Source: Zoogloeaceae bacterium (GTDB lineage Bacteria > Pseudomonadota > Gammaproteobacteria > Burkholderiales > Rhodocyclaceae). Taken from it: a DNA stretch of 64,000 nucleotides. The stretch is from contig JACKMA010000003.1 of the NCBI GenBank assembly GCA_024235635.1, positions 434,001-498,000 of the forward strand, written 5' to 3'. The position numbers and the translations under genes were made by a program. A model generated the notes under the pieces. The model was not told where the DNA came from and did not search any database. It worked only from the letters and a program-made list of their open reading frames with translations. Shown in pieces: positions 1-7,779 of the stretch (the stretch's first letter is position 1; every line of letters starts with the position of its first letter).

Positions 1-509
1 CGCGTGAATTCGAACGCCTGCTGAAGGATGCCTACGGCGAGGATTTCCCGGTGACGGAACACCAGCTGGAATTCGGCCGCCGCTACGAAGCGGTGATCGC
101 CGACGGCGGCATCCCGCTGAAGCCCGGCGTCGATGCACTTTTCGCGCGGCTCGACGAGCTTGGCCTGGCCCGTGTCGTCGCCACGTCGACCCGGCGCAGT
201 CGTGCATTGCCCAAGCTCGAGGCCACCGGCCTGCTCGCCCGCCTCGACGGCGTCGTCGCCGGCGACGAGGTGCAGAACGGCAAGCCCGCCCCGGACATCT
301 TTCTGGCCGCGGCCACGCTGCTCGGGCGGCCGCCCGACCAGTGCACCGTGATCGAAGACTCCAATGCCGGCGTGCGCGGCGCGCTGGCCGCCGGCACCCA
401 GGTCGTGATGGTGCCGGACATGTTGATGCCTGCCGTCGATGTCGCCGCCGCACGGGTTTCGGTGGTGCCCTCGCTCGATGCCGTGGCACGACTGCTCGAC
501 GGACTGTGA
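1..509 (+). CDS. HAD-superfamily phosphatase/phosphoglucomutase-like hydrolase, 5' end outside window
   Basis: The reading frame is open from base 3, so the gene begins upstream of the window; an in-frame GTG at 51 is internal. Visible HAD motifs are motif II (ATST near VVATSTRRSR), motif III lysine in NGKPAPDIF and motif IV acidic pair in VIEDSNAGV, followed by the usual GALAAGTQVVMVP strand. Motif I (DxDG/T) would lie in the missing part. The order and the NGKPAPD signature fit the beta-phosphoglucomutase/phosphoglycolate phosphatase branch of subfamily IA, which dephosphorylates small phosphometabolites in the cytoplasm. The substrate cannot be read from the sequence. Confidence 0.85.
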   Translation, partial: REFERLLKDAYGEDFPVTEHQLEFGRRYEAVIADGGIPLKPGVDALFARLDELGLARVVATSTRRSRALPKLEATGLLARLDGVVAGDEVQNGKPAPDIFLAAATLLGRPPDQCTVIEDSNAGVRGALAAGTQVVMVPDMLMPAVDVAAARVSVVPSLDAVARLLDGL

Positions 510-692
510 TCGACATTGCCATCCGGGGGACTCGCGATGCGTCGCCCAAGCGGACCCGGCATGTGGCCGACAAGCCTTGAAGCCGGCCCGGCGTGACCCC
601 AGGTCAAGCCGGGCGCAGCGCACGGGCACTGGCCGGCACCATGACGTGGCGATTAAACTGGAGCCGGGGCCACACCCGGGAAAGGAGATGCT

Positions 693-1304
693 GTGCAGTT
701 GATTGGCATGCTGGACTCCCCCTTCGTGCGGCGGTGCTACATCGTCTCGCAGCGGCTGGGCATCGCGCTGGAGCACCGACCGCTCTCGGTGTTCCGCAAT
801 TTCGCCGAGTTTCACGCGATCAATCCGCTGGTGCGCGCGCCGACCCTGATCCTCGACGACGGCACCTGCCTGGTGGACAGCAGCCTGATCATCGAGCATC
901 TGATGAGCCTCGACGCCGATCACGCGCTGCTGCCGCCGGGCTCCGCCGCGCAACTCCAGTGCCGACGGCTGACCGGCCTCGGACTTTCCCTGTGCGACAA
1001 GGCGGTCCAGCTCTATTACGAGCTGGGCGTTCGACCGCAGACCCTGCGCTGGCCGGAATGGATCACCCGGTGCACCGGCCAGCTCCGCGACAACGCGGCG
1101 CTGCTCGAACAGCACGCCGCCTGTCCGTCGGGCTGGCTGCATGGCGACCGCCCCTGCCTGTCGGACATCACCATCGCGGTTGCCTGGCGCTTCACGCACC
1201 ACGTCCTGCCCCACATCCTCGATCCCGACGAGTACCCCTTGCTCGGCGCACTCGGGGCGCGGGCGGAAGCCCTGCCCGAGTTCGTCGCGGCGGATTTCGA
1301 ATGA
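693..1304 (+). CDS. Glutathione S-transferase family protein
   Basis: 203 aa from a GTG start, chosen because GGAG sits about seven bases upstream and the protein then begins at the normal GST N-terminus (MQLIGMLDSPFVRR). The N-terminal thioredoxin-like domain (about residues 1-75) has the SPF/VRR active-site region, the cis-proline strand RAPTLIL and the glutathione gamma-glutamyl contact region VDSSLIIEHL. An all-helical C-terminal domain follows, with the conserved segment SDITIAVAWRF. Length is typical for bacterial GSTs. The likely role is glutathione conjugation or thiol redox chemistry; the substrate is unknown. It stands alone between the HAD gene and ruvA. Confidence 0.85.
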   Translation: MQLIGMLDSPFVRRCYIVSQRLGIALEHRPLSVFRNFAEFHAINPLVRAPTLILDDGTCLVDSSLIIEHLMSLDADHALLPPGSAAQLQCRRLTGLGLSLCDKAVQLYYELGVRPQTLRWPEWITRCTGQLRDNAALLEQHAACPSGWLHGDRPCLSDITIAVAWRFTHHVLPHILDPDEYPLLGALGARAEALPEFVAADFE

Positions 1305-1308
1305 GAGT

Positions 1309-1515
1309 GGACGGCCCCCACGCTCACTGCGTTCGCTGCCCCCCAGGGGGGCTGGAGACCTTCCTTGGGACGGCCCGGCGGAAGGTCTCGGACGGCCCCC
1401 ACGATCACTGCGTTCGCGGAGGATCGGCTTTGCACAGCCGATCCGCTGCGCGGGCGCGAAGCAATGCTTCGCGAAACCCCCGCTACGCCCCCCGAGGGGG
1501 CCGGAGACAGCATCA
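1309..1515. repeat. Intergenic palindrome-rich repeat element (REP-like)
   Basis: Two near-identical copies of a 27-28 bp unit beginning GGACGGCCCCCACG and ending CACTGCGTTCGC lie at 1309-1336 and 1390-1417. Between and after them are hairpins: GCCCCCC/GGGGGGC at 1338-1352, a 9-bp stem GGATCGGCT/AGCCGATCC at 1421-1444, and a 9-bp stem CGCGAAGCA/TGCTTCGCG at 1455-1473, then another C-run/G-run palindrome near 1488-1502. Repeats with this C-run/G-run core are common between genes in Rhodocyclales and Burkholderiales (general knowledge). No coding gene fits here. It may act as a transcriptional barrier upstream of ruvA. Confidence 0.7.
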
Positions 1516-1586
1516 GGGGCCGTCATCACAATGACTTCTTGCGCTTCGGGTCGTGAGCATGCGGCATTGAAGGATCGGACGAAGGA

Positions 1587-2192
1587 ATGATCGGACGGAT
1601 TCGCGGAACCCTGGCGGAAAAGAACCCCCCGGCCATCCTGGTGGATGTGCACGGCATCGGCTATGAAGTCGACGTGCCGATGAGCACCTTCTACGGCTTG
1701 CCGGAGTGCGGGCAAGCAGTGACGCTATTCACCCATTTCGCGGTGCGCGAGGACGGGCAGTACCTGTACGGCTTCGCGAGTCGTGAGGAGCAGGCGACCT
1801 TCCGTCAGTTGCTGAAGGTCTCCGGCATTGGCGCGCGTACTGCCCTCGCCGTGCTGTCGGGGCTGTCGGTCGGCGAGCTGCGCAGCGCGGTCGCACTGCA
1901 GGAGGCCGGGCGGCTGGTGAAAATTCCGGGCATCGGCAAGAAGACCGCCGAGCGCCTGCTGCTGGAGTTGCGCGACCGCCTCGGTCCGGGCCTGCCGCCG
2001 GCCGTGCCGGGTGTCGCGCCGACATCCGCCGAGGGCGCCCCTGCTGCGGACGCCCGCAGCGACGTCGTGCATGCGCTGCTGGCACTCGGCTACAGCGAGA
2101 AGGAGGCCTTGCGCGCGAGCGACGGGTTGCCGGCCGACGGCGACGTTTCGGACGGCATCCGGGTCGCGCTGAAGAAGCTGTCGAAGGGCTGA
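1587..2192 (+). CDS. ruvA: Holliday junction branch migration protein RuvA
   Basis: 201 aa, the usual RuvA length. RuvA tetramers bind four-way junctions and load the RuvB motor for branch migration. The start MIGRIRGTL is canonical. The N-terminal OB domain is residues 1-62, with the conserved YEVDVPMSTF region. The helix-hairpin-helix motifs are LLKVSGIGARTALAVLSG (about 72-89) and LVKIPGIGKKTAERLLLEL (about 107-125). The C-terminal RuvB-contact domain ends in a GYSEKEALRA helix. A GAAGGA stretch sits directly before the ATG and an AAGGA 12 bases upstream. Unusually, neither ruvC nor ruvB is adjacent: a repeat element lies upstream and a convergent oxidase gene ends 21 bp downstream. Confidence 0.96.
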   Translation: MIGRIRGTLAEKNPPAILVDVHGIGYEVDVPMSTFYGLPECGQAVTLFTHFAVREDGQYLYGFASREEQATFRQLLKVSGIGARTALAVLSGLSVGELRSAVALQEAGRLVKIPGIGKKTAERLLLELRDRLGPGLPPAVPGVAPTSAEGAPAADARSDVVHALLALGYSEKEALRASDGLPADGDVSDGIRVALKKLSKG

Positions 2193-2213
2193 GCGCAGCC
2201 CGCCCTGCCCCCG

Positions 2214-3641
2214 TTACTCGACCGCGATGGTCCCCATCATGCCGCCGGCGGCGTGGGACAGAATGTGGCAGTGGAACATCCACTCCCCGAGGTTGTCGGC
2301 GACGAAAGCCACATCCACCGATTGCCGCGGCGCCATCAGCACGGTGTCGCGCCAATCCTGATCGACCAGCGGCTGGCCGTCGACGCCGACCACCCGGAAG
2401 AAATGCCCGTGCAGGTGCATCGGGTGCGCGAAGTCGGTCTCGTTGATCAGGCGCAGCACCACGTGATCGCCCTTCTTCACGTAGAGCAGCGGCTCATGCA
2501 GCAGGGCGTGCTCGTGCTGGGCGCTGAAGTTCATGGTCCAGGCCAGCTTTTCCTTTTCGAGGATTTCCTGGATGTTGGTCGGCTTGCCGTCGATCATGCC
2601 GATCACCGGCGAGCCGCGCATGCCACCCTGGAACACGATGTAGTGATCGATCGCCCTGGCGACATCGGGCTCGGGCAAGTCGTTGGCGGCAAGCTCGATC
2701 GGCGCACCGAGCGGCTTCTCGCGCACCGGCGCGGCGTCGAGATAGCTGATCCGGGCCAGTTGACCGCGGCTGCGGCGGTCGACGTCCATCAGCTTGTGCT
2801 CGCTTCCAGGCGCCGCCATGAAGTCGACGACGAGATCGACCCGCATGCCGGGGCCGAGATCGACCGTCTCGAGCGCCCGCGGCCGGATCGCCTGGCCGTC
2901 GAGCGCGATCGCGCGCAAGCGATGTTCCGCCAGCTGCAGGCGGAAGATGCGGGCGGATGCCGCGTTGATCAGTCTCAGCCTGACCCGCTCGCCGCTGCGC
3001 ACGGCCAGCGTGACGTTGTCGCCGGCCTGCTGGCCATTGACGAGCACGACATTGCCGAGCCGGCCGTCGTTGGCAATGTCCAGCACCCGGCCGAAATCGC
3101 CGAGCTGGCGGCCCTTGGCGTCGATGCGCACATCCGACAGCACCCACACCACCTCCCGGTCCACTTCGATCGGTGCGTCCTCCTCGACGATCAGCGGGCC
3201 GTAGAGTCCCCGAGGCACCTGTTCGAAGCTGGTCTGGTGCGGGTGATACCAGAAGGTGCCGGAATCCTGGACCTGGAATTCGTAGCTGTACATCTCGCCC
3301 GGCTTGATCGGGTATTGGGTGACGTAGGGCACGCCGTCCATCGCGTTCGGCACCCGCAGGCCGTGCCAGTGCACGGTGGTATCGACCCCGACCAGATCGT
3401 TGTTGGCGACGATGCGCACGCGGTCACCCTTGCGAAAACGCAATTCCGGCCCCGGCACCGAGCGGTTGAAGCCCCAGAAATCGGTCATCGGACCGCCGCG
3501 CGTCAATGCCTGCTCGAAGTGGCCGGCATTGAGCACGAAATCCCGGGTGCCCGCGGCCGCCCGGGCCAGACCCGGCGGCAATGCGGCGAGCCCCGCGGTG
3601 GCGGCACCGGTCTTCAGGAAGTCCCTTCTGCTCATCGTCAT
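2214..3641 (-). CDS. Tat-exported multicopper oxidase
   Basis: 475 aa if started at the ATG at 3641, which follows AGGGGA; the ATG at 3635 is the alternative. The N-terminus MTMSRRDFLKTG is a twin-arginine signal, so folded copper protein is exported to the periplasm. All four copper-binding motifs are present: HWHG (His91/His93), WYHPHQ (His133/His135), HPMHLHG (His406/409/411) and HCHILSHAAGGM (His457, Cys458, His459, His463, axial Met468). This gives one type 1 site and a trinuclear cluster, so it should couple one-electron oxidation of a substrate to reduction of oxygen to water. CueO/CopA-like metal oxidation is possible, but no Met-rich insert is obvious. It is the last gene of a three-gene operon. 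Confidence 0.92.
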   Translation of the reverse strand: MTMSRRDFLKTGAATAGLAALPPGLARAAAGTRDFVLNAGHFEQALTRGGPMTDFWGFNRSVPGPELRFRKGDRVRIVANNDLVGVDTTVHWHGLRVPNAMDGVPYVTQYPIKPGEMYSYEFQVQDSGTFWYHPHQTSFEQVPRGLYGPLIVEEDAPIEVDREVVWVLSDVRIDAKGRQLGDFGRVLDIANDGRLGNVVLVNGQQAGDNVTLAVRSGERVRLRLINAASARIFRLQLAEHRLRAIALDGQAIRPRALETVDLGPGMRVDLVVDFMAAPGSEHKLMDVDRRSRGQLARISYLDAAPVREKPLGAPIELAANDLPEPDVARAIDHYIVFQGGMRGSPVIGMIDGKPTNIQEILEKEKLAWTMNFSAQHEHALLHEPLLYVKKGDHVVLRLINETDFAHPMHLHGHFFRVVGVDGQPLVDQDWRDTVLMAPRQSVDVAFVADNLGEWMFHCHILSHAAGGMMGTIAVE

Positions 3642-3679
3642 GTCGGTGGTCCCCTGCGCAGGCCTCTGCCCCGCTCGCG

Positions 3680-4459
3680 TCATTGGCTGGATTGTTCGTA
3701 CATCCGCGTCACCCGCTCGCTGGAGACGAGGATCGACTCGGTGGCCTCGGCAACGATCAGCCGGTACGAACTTGCCCCTTCGGCGGCGATCGCGGTCTGC
3801 AGCCATTCCCACTGGAGGGCCATCTCGTCGAGCTCCCGGCGGATCTCTTCGGTGTTTTCGCGCTGCGTGCGCAAGCGCTCGAGGCCACCGGAGAATTCGT
3901 TGACCGCCGCGTCGAGTTCCTCGCGCACGGTGGCCGATTCGACCCCCCAGCTCACCAGCATGTAGGCCTTTGCGATACGCTGACAGAGCGCGCTCTGCCG
4001 GCCGGCCATCGTCACCAGGCGGCTGCCGGGCGAGTCGGCGCGGTCCTGCAGGTGCTGCAGCAGGCGTTTCGCAGCCAGGTCCACTTCATCGGTCTGTCGT
4101 GAAAGCTGCAGCGCCTTGTCGCGGGACACCGGCTCCATCGCACCGCTCTTCAGCGGCTGCCAGGCCAGGGCCAGTTCCGACAAGGCCTTCTGCGTATTGG
4201 CGTCATCGGCCTTGCGATCGAGCACACCGAGGTTGGCGTCGAATCCGGCCAGTGCGTTGGTCAGCTGGTTCATCGCCGCAGTCGGCAGCACGTTCAGGCC
4301 GATCTGGCTGTAGGCCTTGACCACCCGCTGGGCAAGCATGCGTTGCTGACTGGCGAGGCTGACGGGTCCATCCTCGTCAGCCGCGACCGGTGCGGCGAGC
4401 AACGCAGCGGCAAGCCCCAGGATCCATGCCCAACGCGGCTTTTGCATCTTCACCGTCAT
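3680..4459 (-). CDS. Secreted protein with two PilJ/NarX-type sensor modules
   Basis: 259 aa from ATG 4459, preceded by AGAGGA. A signal peptide (WAWILGLAAALLAAPVAA) is followed by an almost entirely helical protein. Two related segments start with the arginine-rich helix typical of the PilJ N-terminal domain (PF13675): LASQQRMLAQRVVKAYSQIG at about residues 35-54 and LVTMAGRQSALCQRIAKAYM at about 150-169. In NarX/NarQ this helix pair binds nitrate or nitrite between paired arginines. There is no transmembrane segment or kinase/methyl-accepting part after it, so this is a free periplasmic sensor or binding protein. It lies 38 bp upstream of the multicopper oxidase. Ligand binding is an inference from family resemblance. 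Confidence 0.75.
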   Translation of the reverse strand: MTVKMQKPRWAWILGLAAALLAAPVAADEDGPVSLASQQRMLAQRVVKAYSQIGLNVLPTAAMNQLTNALAGFDANLGVLDRKADDANTQKALSELALAWQPLKSGAMEPVSRDKALQLSRQTDEVDLAAKRLLQHLQDRADSPGSRLVTMAGRQSALCQRIAKAYMLVSWGVESATVREELDAAVNEFSGGLERLRTQRENTEEIRRELDEMALQWEWLQTAIAAEGASSYRLIVAEATESILVSSERVTRMYEQSSQ

Positions 4460-4517
4460 GCCATTCCTCTCGTTCCGATCCGACCCGCCCGTTCGGCGCG
4501 ATCGCTGGCCCTGTCCG

Positions 4518-5387
4518 TCAGAAGACCGGGACACCCATCGACTGCAGGGCACGGTTCAACTGCTTGGTGGCCTCTTCCATCAACGCCACCGCTTCCGAAT
4601 ACTTGCCGGCGTCGGCCTGGCTTTCGGCCTCGAGCTTGAGCCGCCGACCCTCGCCGACGAAGCGATCTACCAGCTGTCGCTTGCCGCCCTCGGCACGCCC
4701 CTCGCCGATCATCATGTCCACCATGATCTGGTTGCTGCCGAAGCGCTTCTGCTCGTAGGCGTATTCCTCGGCCGGCGTCTCGAAATTGAGCGAAAGCACC
4801 ACCTCCTGGCCAGCGCGCAGGCGAGACAGCTCCTGTACCGCGATCTTGTAGGCATCGGCCATGTGCTTGTTGGCCTCGCCGAGACGATCGGCGCCGGCAA
4901 GCTTGTCAGCCTCGGCGGCAAGGCGATCGATCTCGCCGAGCACGCGGAAAGCTTCCTTTTCGAGCCGTGGATCGCGCGTGAGATCGTCGACGGCGGCGCG
5001 ATAGGTGCGGACCTGTTCGGTCATGTCGGCGAGTTGCTTGCGCTGCGCGCTGTCGGAAAGCCCGCCTTCGGACGACAGGCGACGCGAAGCCGACGAGGCC
5101 GATTTGAGGGCGGCATCGAGCGCACTCGCGGCGTCGTCCAGGCGTCCTTCGTCGATGGCCTTGCGGGCATCGTCGAGCAGACCCTTGCCCTTCTCGACCA
5201 GGATCGGGGTCTCGGCGTCGCGCCCGTAGGCGGAACTCTTCGCCGCAGGCGAGTTCACCAGCATTTCCACCAGGCGAAATTTCTGCTCGATCAGACGCCT
5301 GCGCTGTTCGTCGTCCGAACCTGCCTGGGCGCATGCGGCACCGGCAAACGCCAGCGCCATCACCAGCGCCAATGATTTCCTGATCAT
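4518..5387 (-). CDS. Secreted alpha-helical protein of unknown function
   Basis: 289 aa from ATG 5387 with AGGA eight bases upstream. The signal peptide (MIRKSLALVMALAFAGAACAQ) is clear and may be a lipoprotein or type I signal. The rest is charged, helical and heptad-like (QRRRLIEQKFRLVEMLVNSP, GLLDDARKAIDEGRLDDAAS, LEAESQADAGKYSEAVALME), resembling TPR-like or coiled-coil helical pairs: two segments, DEGRLDDAASALDAAL and DAGKYSEAVALMEEAT, look like related helix pairs. I do not recognise the family. It is the first gene of the operon with the PilJ-domain protein (58 bp apart) and the multicopper oxidase, and is the gene nearest to the Anr/FNR-like box. Confidence 0.7.
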   Translation of the reverse strand: MIRKSLALVMALAFAGAACAQAGSDDEQRRRLIEQKFRLVEMLVNSPAAKSSAYGRDAETPILVEKGKGLLDDARKAIDEGRLDDAASALDAALKSASSASRRLSSEGGLSDSAQRKQLADMTEQVRTYRAAVDDLTRDPRLEKEAFRVLGEIDRLAAEADKLAGADRLGEANKHMADAYKIAVQELSRLRAGQEVVLSLNFETPAEEYAYEQKRFGSNQIMVDMMIGEGRAEGGKRQLVDRFVGEGRRLKLEAESQADAGKYSEAVALMEEATKQLNRALQSMGVPVF

Positions 5388-5465
5388 GGGGCCATCCTGA
5401 TTTTTCTGGGGTCCGGGGCCACCGGAAATCTTACACGCCCGGCATCGATCGCTCCGCACGCGATG

Positions 5466-5479
5466 TTGACCGAGATCAA
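5466..5479 (-). promoter_or_regulatory. Anr/FNR/Dnr-type operator
   Basis: TTGACCGAGATCAA matches the FNR-family pattern TTGAY-N4-ATCAA. It lies 79 bases upstream of the start codon of the first gene in the minus-strand operon (4518-5387) and just past the stop of sppA (5492). The spacing leaves room for a promoter with the regulator centred near -40. Oxygen- or nitric-oxide-responsive control is an inference from the site. Confidence 0.6.
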
Positions 5480-5491
5480 CCCTTGTGCGGT

Positions 5492-7327
5492 TCAGGGCGA
5501 CTGGCACTCGCAATGGGCGTAGACGTGGCCGGGATCGTTCCAATCGGCCAGATCACCGAGTTCGCCCACCATCTGCACGAACACGGCCGTGGCGCCGGCG
5601 GCAATGCCGCGATCCGGGCGGTCGACGGCGAAGGCGTGGAGCAGACGCTCGAGAATCCGCTCGCGGGCATCGAGCTCGGGTTCGATCCAGTCCACCTGGT
5701 AGCGGTCGAGGCCGGCGCGGCCGGCTGCGGCCCCGATCGCGGCGCCGAGGCCACCGAGCTGGTCGACCAGTCCATGGTCGAGCGCCTGCCGTCCGCTCCA
5801 GACCTGACCCTGCGCGACCTTTTCGACCGCAGCCCCATCCATCCCGCGCGCGCTGGCAACCAGTCCGACGAAGCGGCGGTAGCCATGTTCGATGCTGCTC
5901 TTCAAGGCCGACGCCATCGGTTCGGAAAGCGGCCTGCGCGGATCGAGCCCACCGGCGATCGGCGAGGTGCCGACGCCGTCGACGGCCAGTCCGCCGCGCG
6001 CCAGCAGTCCGGAGAGGTCGGGGAACATGCCGAAGATGCCGATCGAACCGGTCAGGGTCGAACTGCCGGCCCAGATTTCGTCCGCCGCCAGTGCCACCCA
6101 GTACCCGCCGGAAGCCGCCACCGAGCTCATCGACGCCACCACCGGCTTGCCGGCCTGGCGGATCAGGTCCACCTCGCGGCGGATCCGTTCGGACGCGAAC
6201 ACGCTGCCGCCCGGGCTGTCGATTCGCAGCACCAGTCCCTTGTAGGCGTCGTCGTCGCGCACCCGGGCGAGCATGGCGGCCACAGTTTCGCCCCCGGCGA
6301 CGCCGATCGGACTGTCGCCGTCGACGATCGCGCCCTGCACCGTGACCACGGCGATGCGGGCGGGCGCAGGTACCAGCTGCGCGCGCACGCCGGCCAGGTA
6401 GGCGCCGAGGGCGGTACGACGCGGCGACTTGCCGTCGTCGAGGCGGCCGAAGCGCGAAATCTGGAGCGCCCGCCATTGATCCGGTGTCAGCAGGCCATCC
6501 ACCAGGCCCGACTGCAGCGCCAGTTGCGCGGCGTCGCCGTTGGCCGCCGCCAGCCGCGCCGGGTAATCGTCCACCAGCGCGTCGAGTTCGTCGGTGCCGA
6601 TGCTGCGATGGGTAGTGACCCCTTCGAGCCATTGCGCCCACAGTCCGTCGAGCAGGCGAGCGGTCGCCTCGCGGTGGGGCTCTGACATCGATTCCCGCGT
6701 AAACGGCTCAACCGCCGACTTGTGGATGCCGACCCGGAACACGTTGATGCGGACGTCGAGCTTGTCGAACAGTCCCTTGTAATAGGTCGGGTAGCTGGCA
6801 AAACCGTGGGCGAGGACGAAGCCATCCGGCGCCAGATAGACTTCATCGGCCTGACTCGCCAGGAAGTACTGGGCCTGCGTAAACCGGCTGCCCCAGGCCA
6901 GGATCGGCTTGTCGGGTGCCGCCTCGCGGAAACGGGTGATCGCCGCTGCCAGCTCCTGCAGCTTGGCAAGACCGGCGGCAGCCAGCGGATCGGTCTCGAT
7001 CACAACCCCGCGGATGCGTGTGTCGCTGGCCGCGGCGTCCAGTGCCTCGAGCACCTCGTGAAGCGGTGTCTGGCTCGGATTGGCACCCCGCTGCAGCAGG
7101 CTCAGCGGATCGGCCACCGCCACCTGCTCGACGAGCTGACCGGCCGGCCGCAGCAGCAGCGCCGAACCATCGATCACCGGATTCGGCGCGCGCGCCAGCA
7201 ACAGGCCCAATGCGAGCGCCAACAGCAGCAGAAAGACCACATTGACGACCAGGCGCCTCAATCCGTTGACCGCCGCCCACGCGCCACCCAGCAAGCGCAT
7301 CAAAATGCCCTTCTCGCCGTTGCTCAT
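5492..7327 (-). CDS. sppA: Signal peptide peptidase SppA, 67-kDa double-domain type
   Basis: 611 aa, the length of the double-domain SppA. It is an inner-membrane serine protease that degrades released signal peptides in the periplasm. One N-terminal membrane segment (about residues 25-46, VNVVFLLLLALALGLLLA) anchors it. The catalytic lysine is in the first half in FRVGIHKSAVEPFTR (Lys203) and the nucleophile in the second half in ASMSSVAASGGYW (Ser406), the same split arrangement as the E. coli enzyme. The GxDSPGGSVFASE strand and the TLTGSIGIFG segment of the family are intact. The start ATG at 7327 could be replaced by M10, which would begin next to the anchor. Confidence 0.93.
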   Translation of the reverse strand: MSNGEKGILMRLLGGAWAAVNGLRRLVVNVVFLLLLALALGLLLARAPNPVIDGSALLLRPAGQLVEQVAVADPLSLLQRGANPSQTPLHEVLEALDAAASDTRIRGVVIETDPLAAAGLAKLQELAAAITRFREAAPDKPILAWGSRFTQAQYFLASQADEVYLAPDGFVLAHGFASYPTYYKGLFDKLDVRINVFRVGIHKSAVEPFTRESMSEPHREATARLLDGLWAQWLEGVTTHRSIGTDELDALVDDYPARLAAANGDAAQLALQSGLVDGLLTPDQWRALQISRFGRLDDGKSPRRTALGAYLAGVRAQLVPAPARIAVVTVQGAIVDGDSPIGVAGGETVAAMLARVRDDDAYKGLVLRIDSPGGSVFASERIRREVDLIRQAGKPVVASMSSVAASGGYWVALAADEIWAGSSTLTGSIGIFGMFPDLSGLLARGGLAVDGVGTSPIAGGLDPRRPLSEPMASALKSSIEHGYRRFVGLVASARGMDGAAVEKVAQGQVWSGRQALDHGLVDQLGGLGAAIGAAAGRAGLDRYQVDWIEPELDARERILERLLHAFAVDRPDRGIAAGATAVFVQMVGELGDLADWNDPGHVYAHCECQSP

Positions 7328-7440
7328 CGCCCGTTCCGCCAGTTCGATCCCCCGATTATGCCCGCACCCGAAAATTTGGAGAGGCGTCGGCCTTGCGATA
7401 CGCTGCGCCCACCGACCGATTGCCGAAAGAAATGCGTTCG

Positions 7441-7779
7441 ATGGACCTGCGATCCGGACATTCCCTTCTGCTGTGCGCCCTGCTGGCGACCGCTTGTGCG
7501 AGCCCGGTCGCGCAACCGCCCGGTGACCTGCGCGTGATCGTGCGCTTCGGCGCGAGCACCGACCCCGTCGATCCGGTCCTGCTGCGCCGCCTGTCGGCTG
7601 CCGCTCGGAGCGAGGTCCGGGTTTCGGCCAGGATCACGGATACGGAATCGGCATACTGGCTGAGTTGCACGGAAGGCGATCCGTTCTGCGAGGACATGAT
7701 GCTTCGCCTGCTGGCGGTGCCTCCTGTCGACGAAGTCATCCCGGACCGCTATCGCTATCCCTCGGAACCCACACGATGA
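7441..7779 (+). CDS. Small lipoprotein, unknown function
   Basis: 112 aa from ATG 7441, chosen because GAAAGAA sits about eight bases upstream; in-frame ATG 7432 and TTG 7393 are alternatives. The N-terminus has a lipobox (LLLCALLATAC, cleavage before Cys), so it is exported and lipidated. The mature part has one strand RVIVRFGAS that echoes the DARVIVKLRD start of the next protein's propeptide, and two further cysteines. Its stop overlaps the start of the subtilase by four bases (ATGA), so the two are translationally coupled. A role as a protease inhibitor or propeptide-like chaperone is a guess from the overlap and the shared strand. Confidence 0.65.
   Translation: MDLRSGHSLLLCALLATACASPVAQPPGDLRVIVRFGASTDPVDPVLLRRLSAAARSEVRVSARITDTESAYWLSCTEGDPFCEDMMLRLLAVPPVDEVIPDRYRYPSEPTR

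Noticed and set aside
594..607. TGACCCCAGGTCAA as an FNR box
   Set aside because: The half-sites are five bases apart instead of four and the first T is missing, so it does not match the pattern.
2214..3641. Copper nitrite reductase NirK
   Set aside because: The three-domain size and the four complete multicopper motifs including HCH at the C-terminus fit an oxidase rather than the two-domain NirK.
2253..3965. 570-codon plus-strand frame opposite the multicopper oxidase
   Set aside because: Antisense shadow with skewed composition (His/Asp/Arg-rich); all copper motifs lie on the minus strand.
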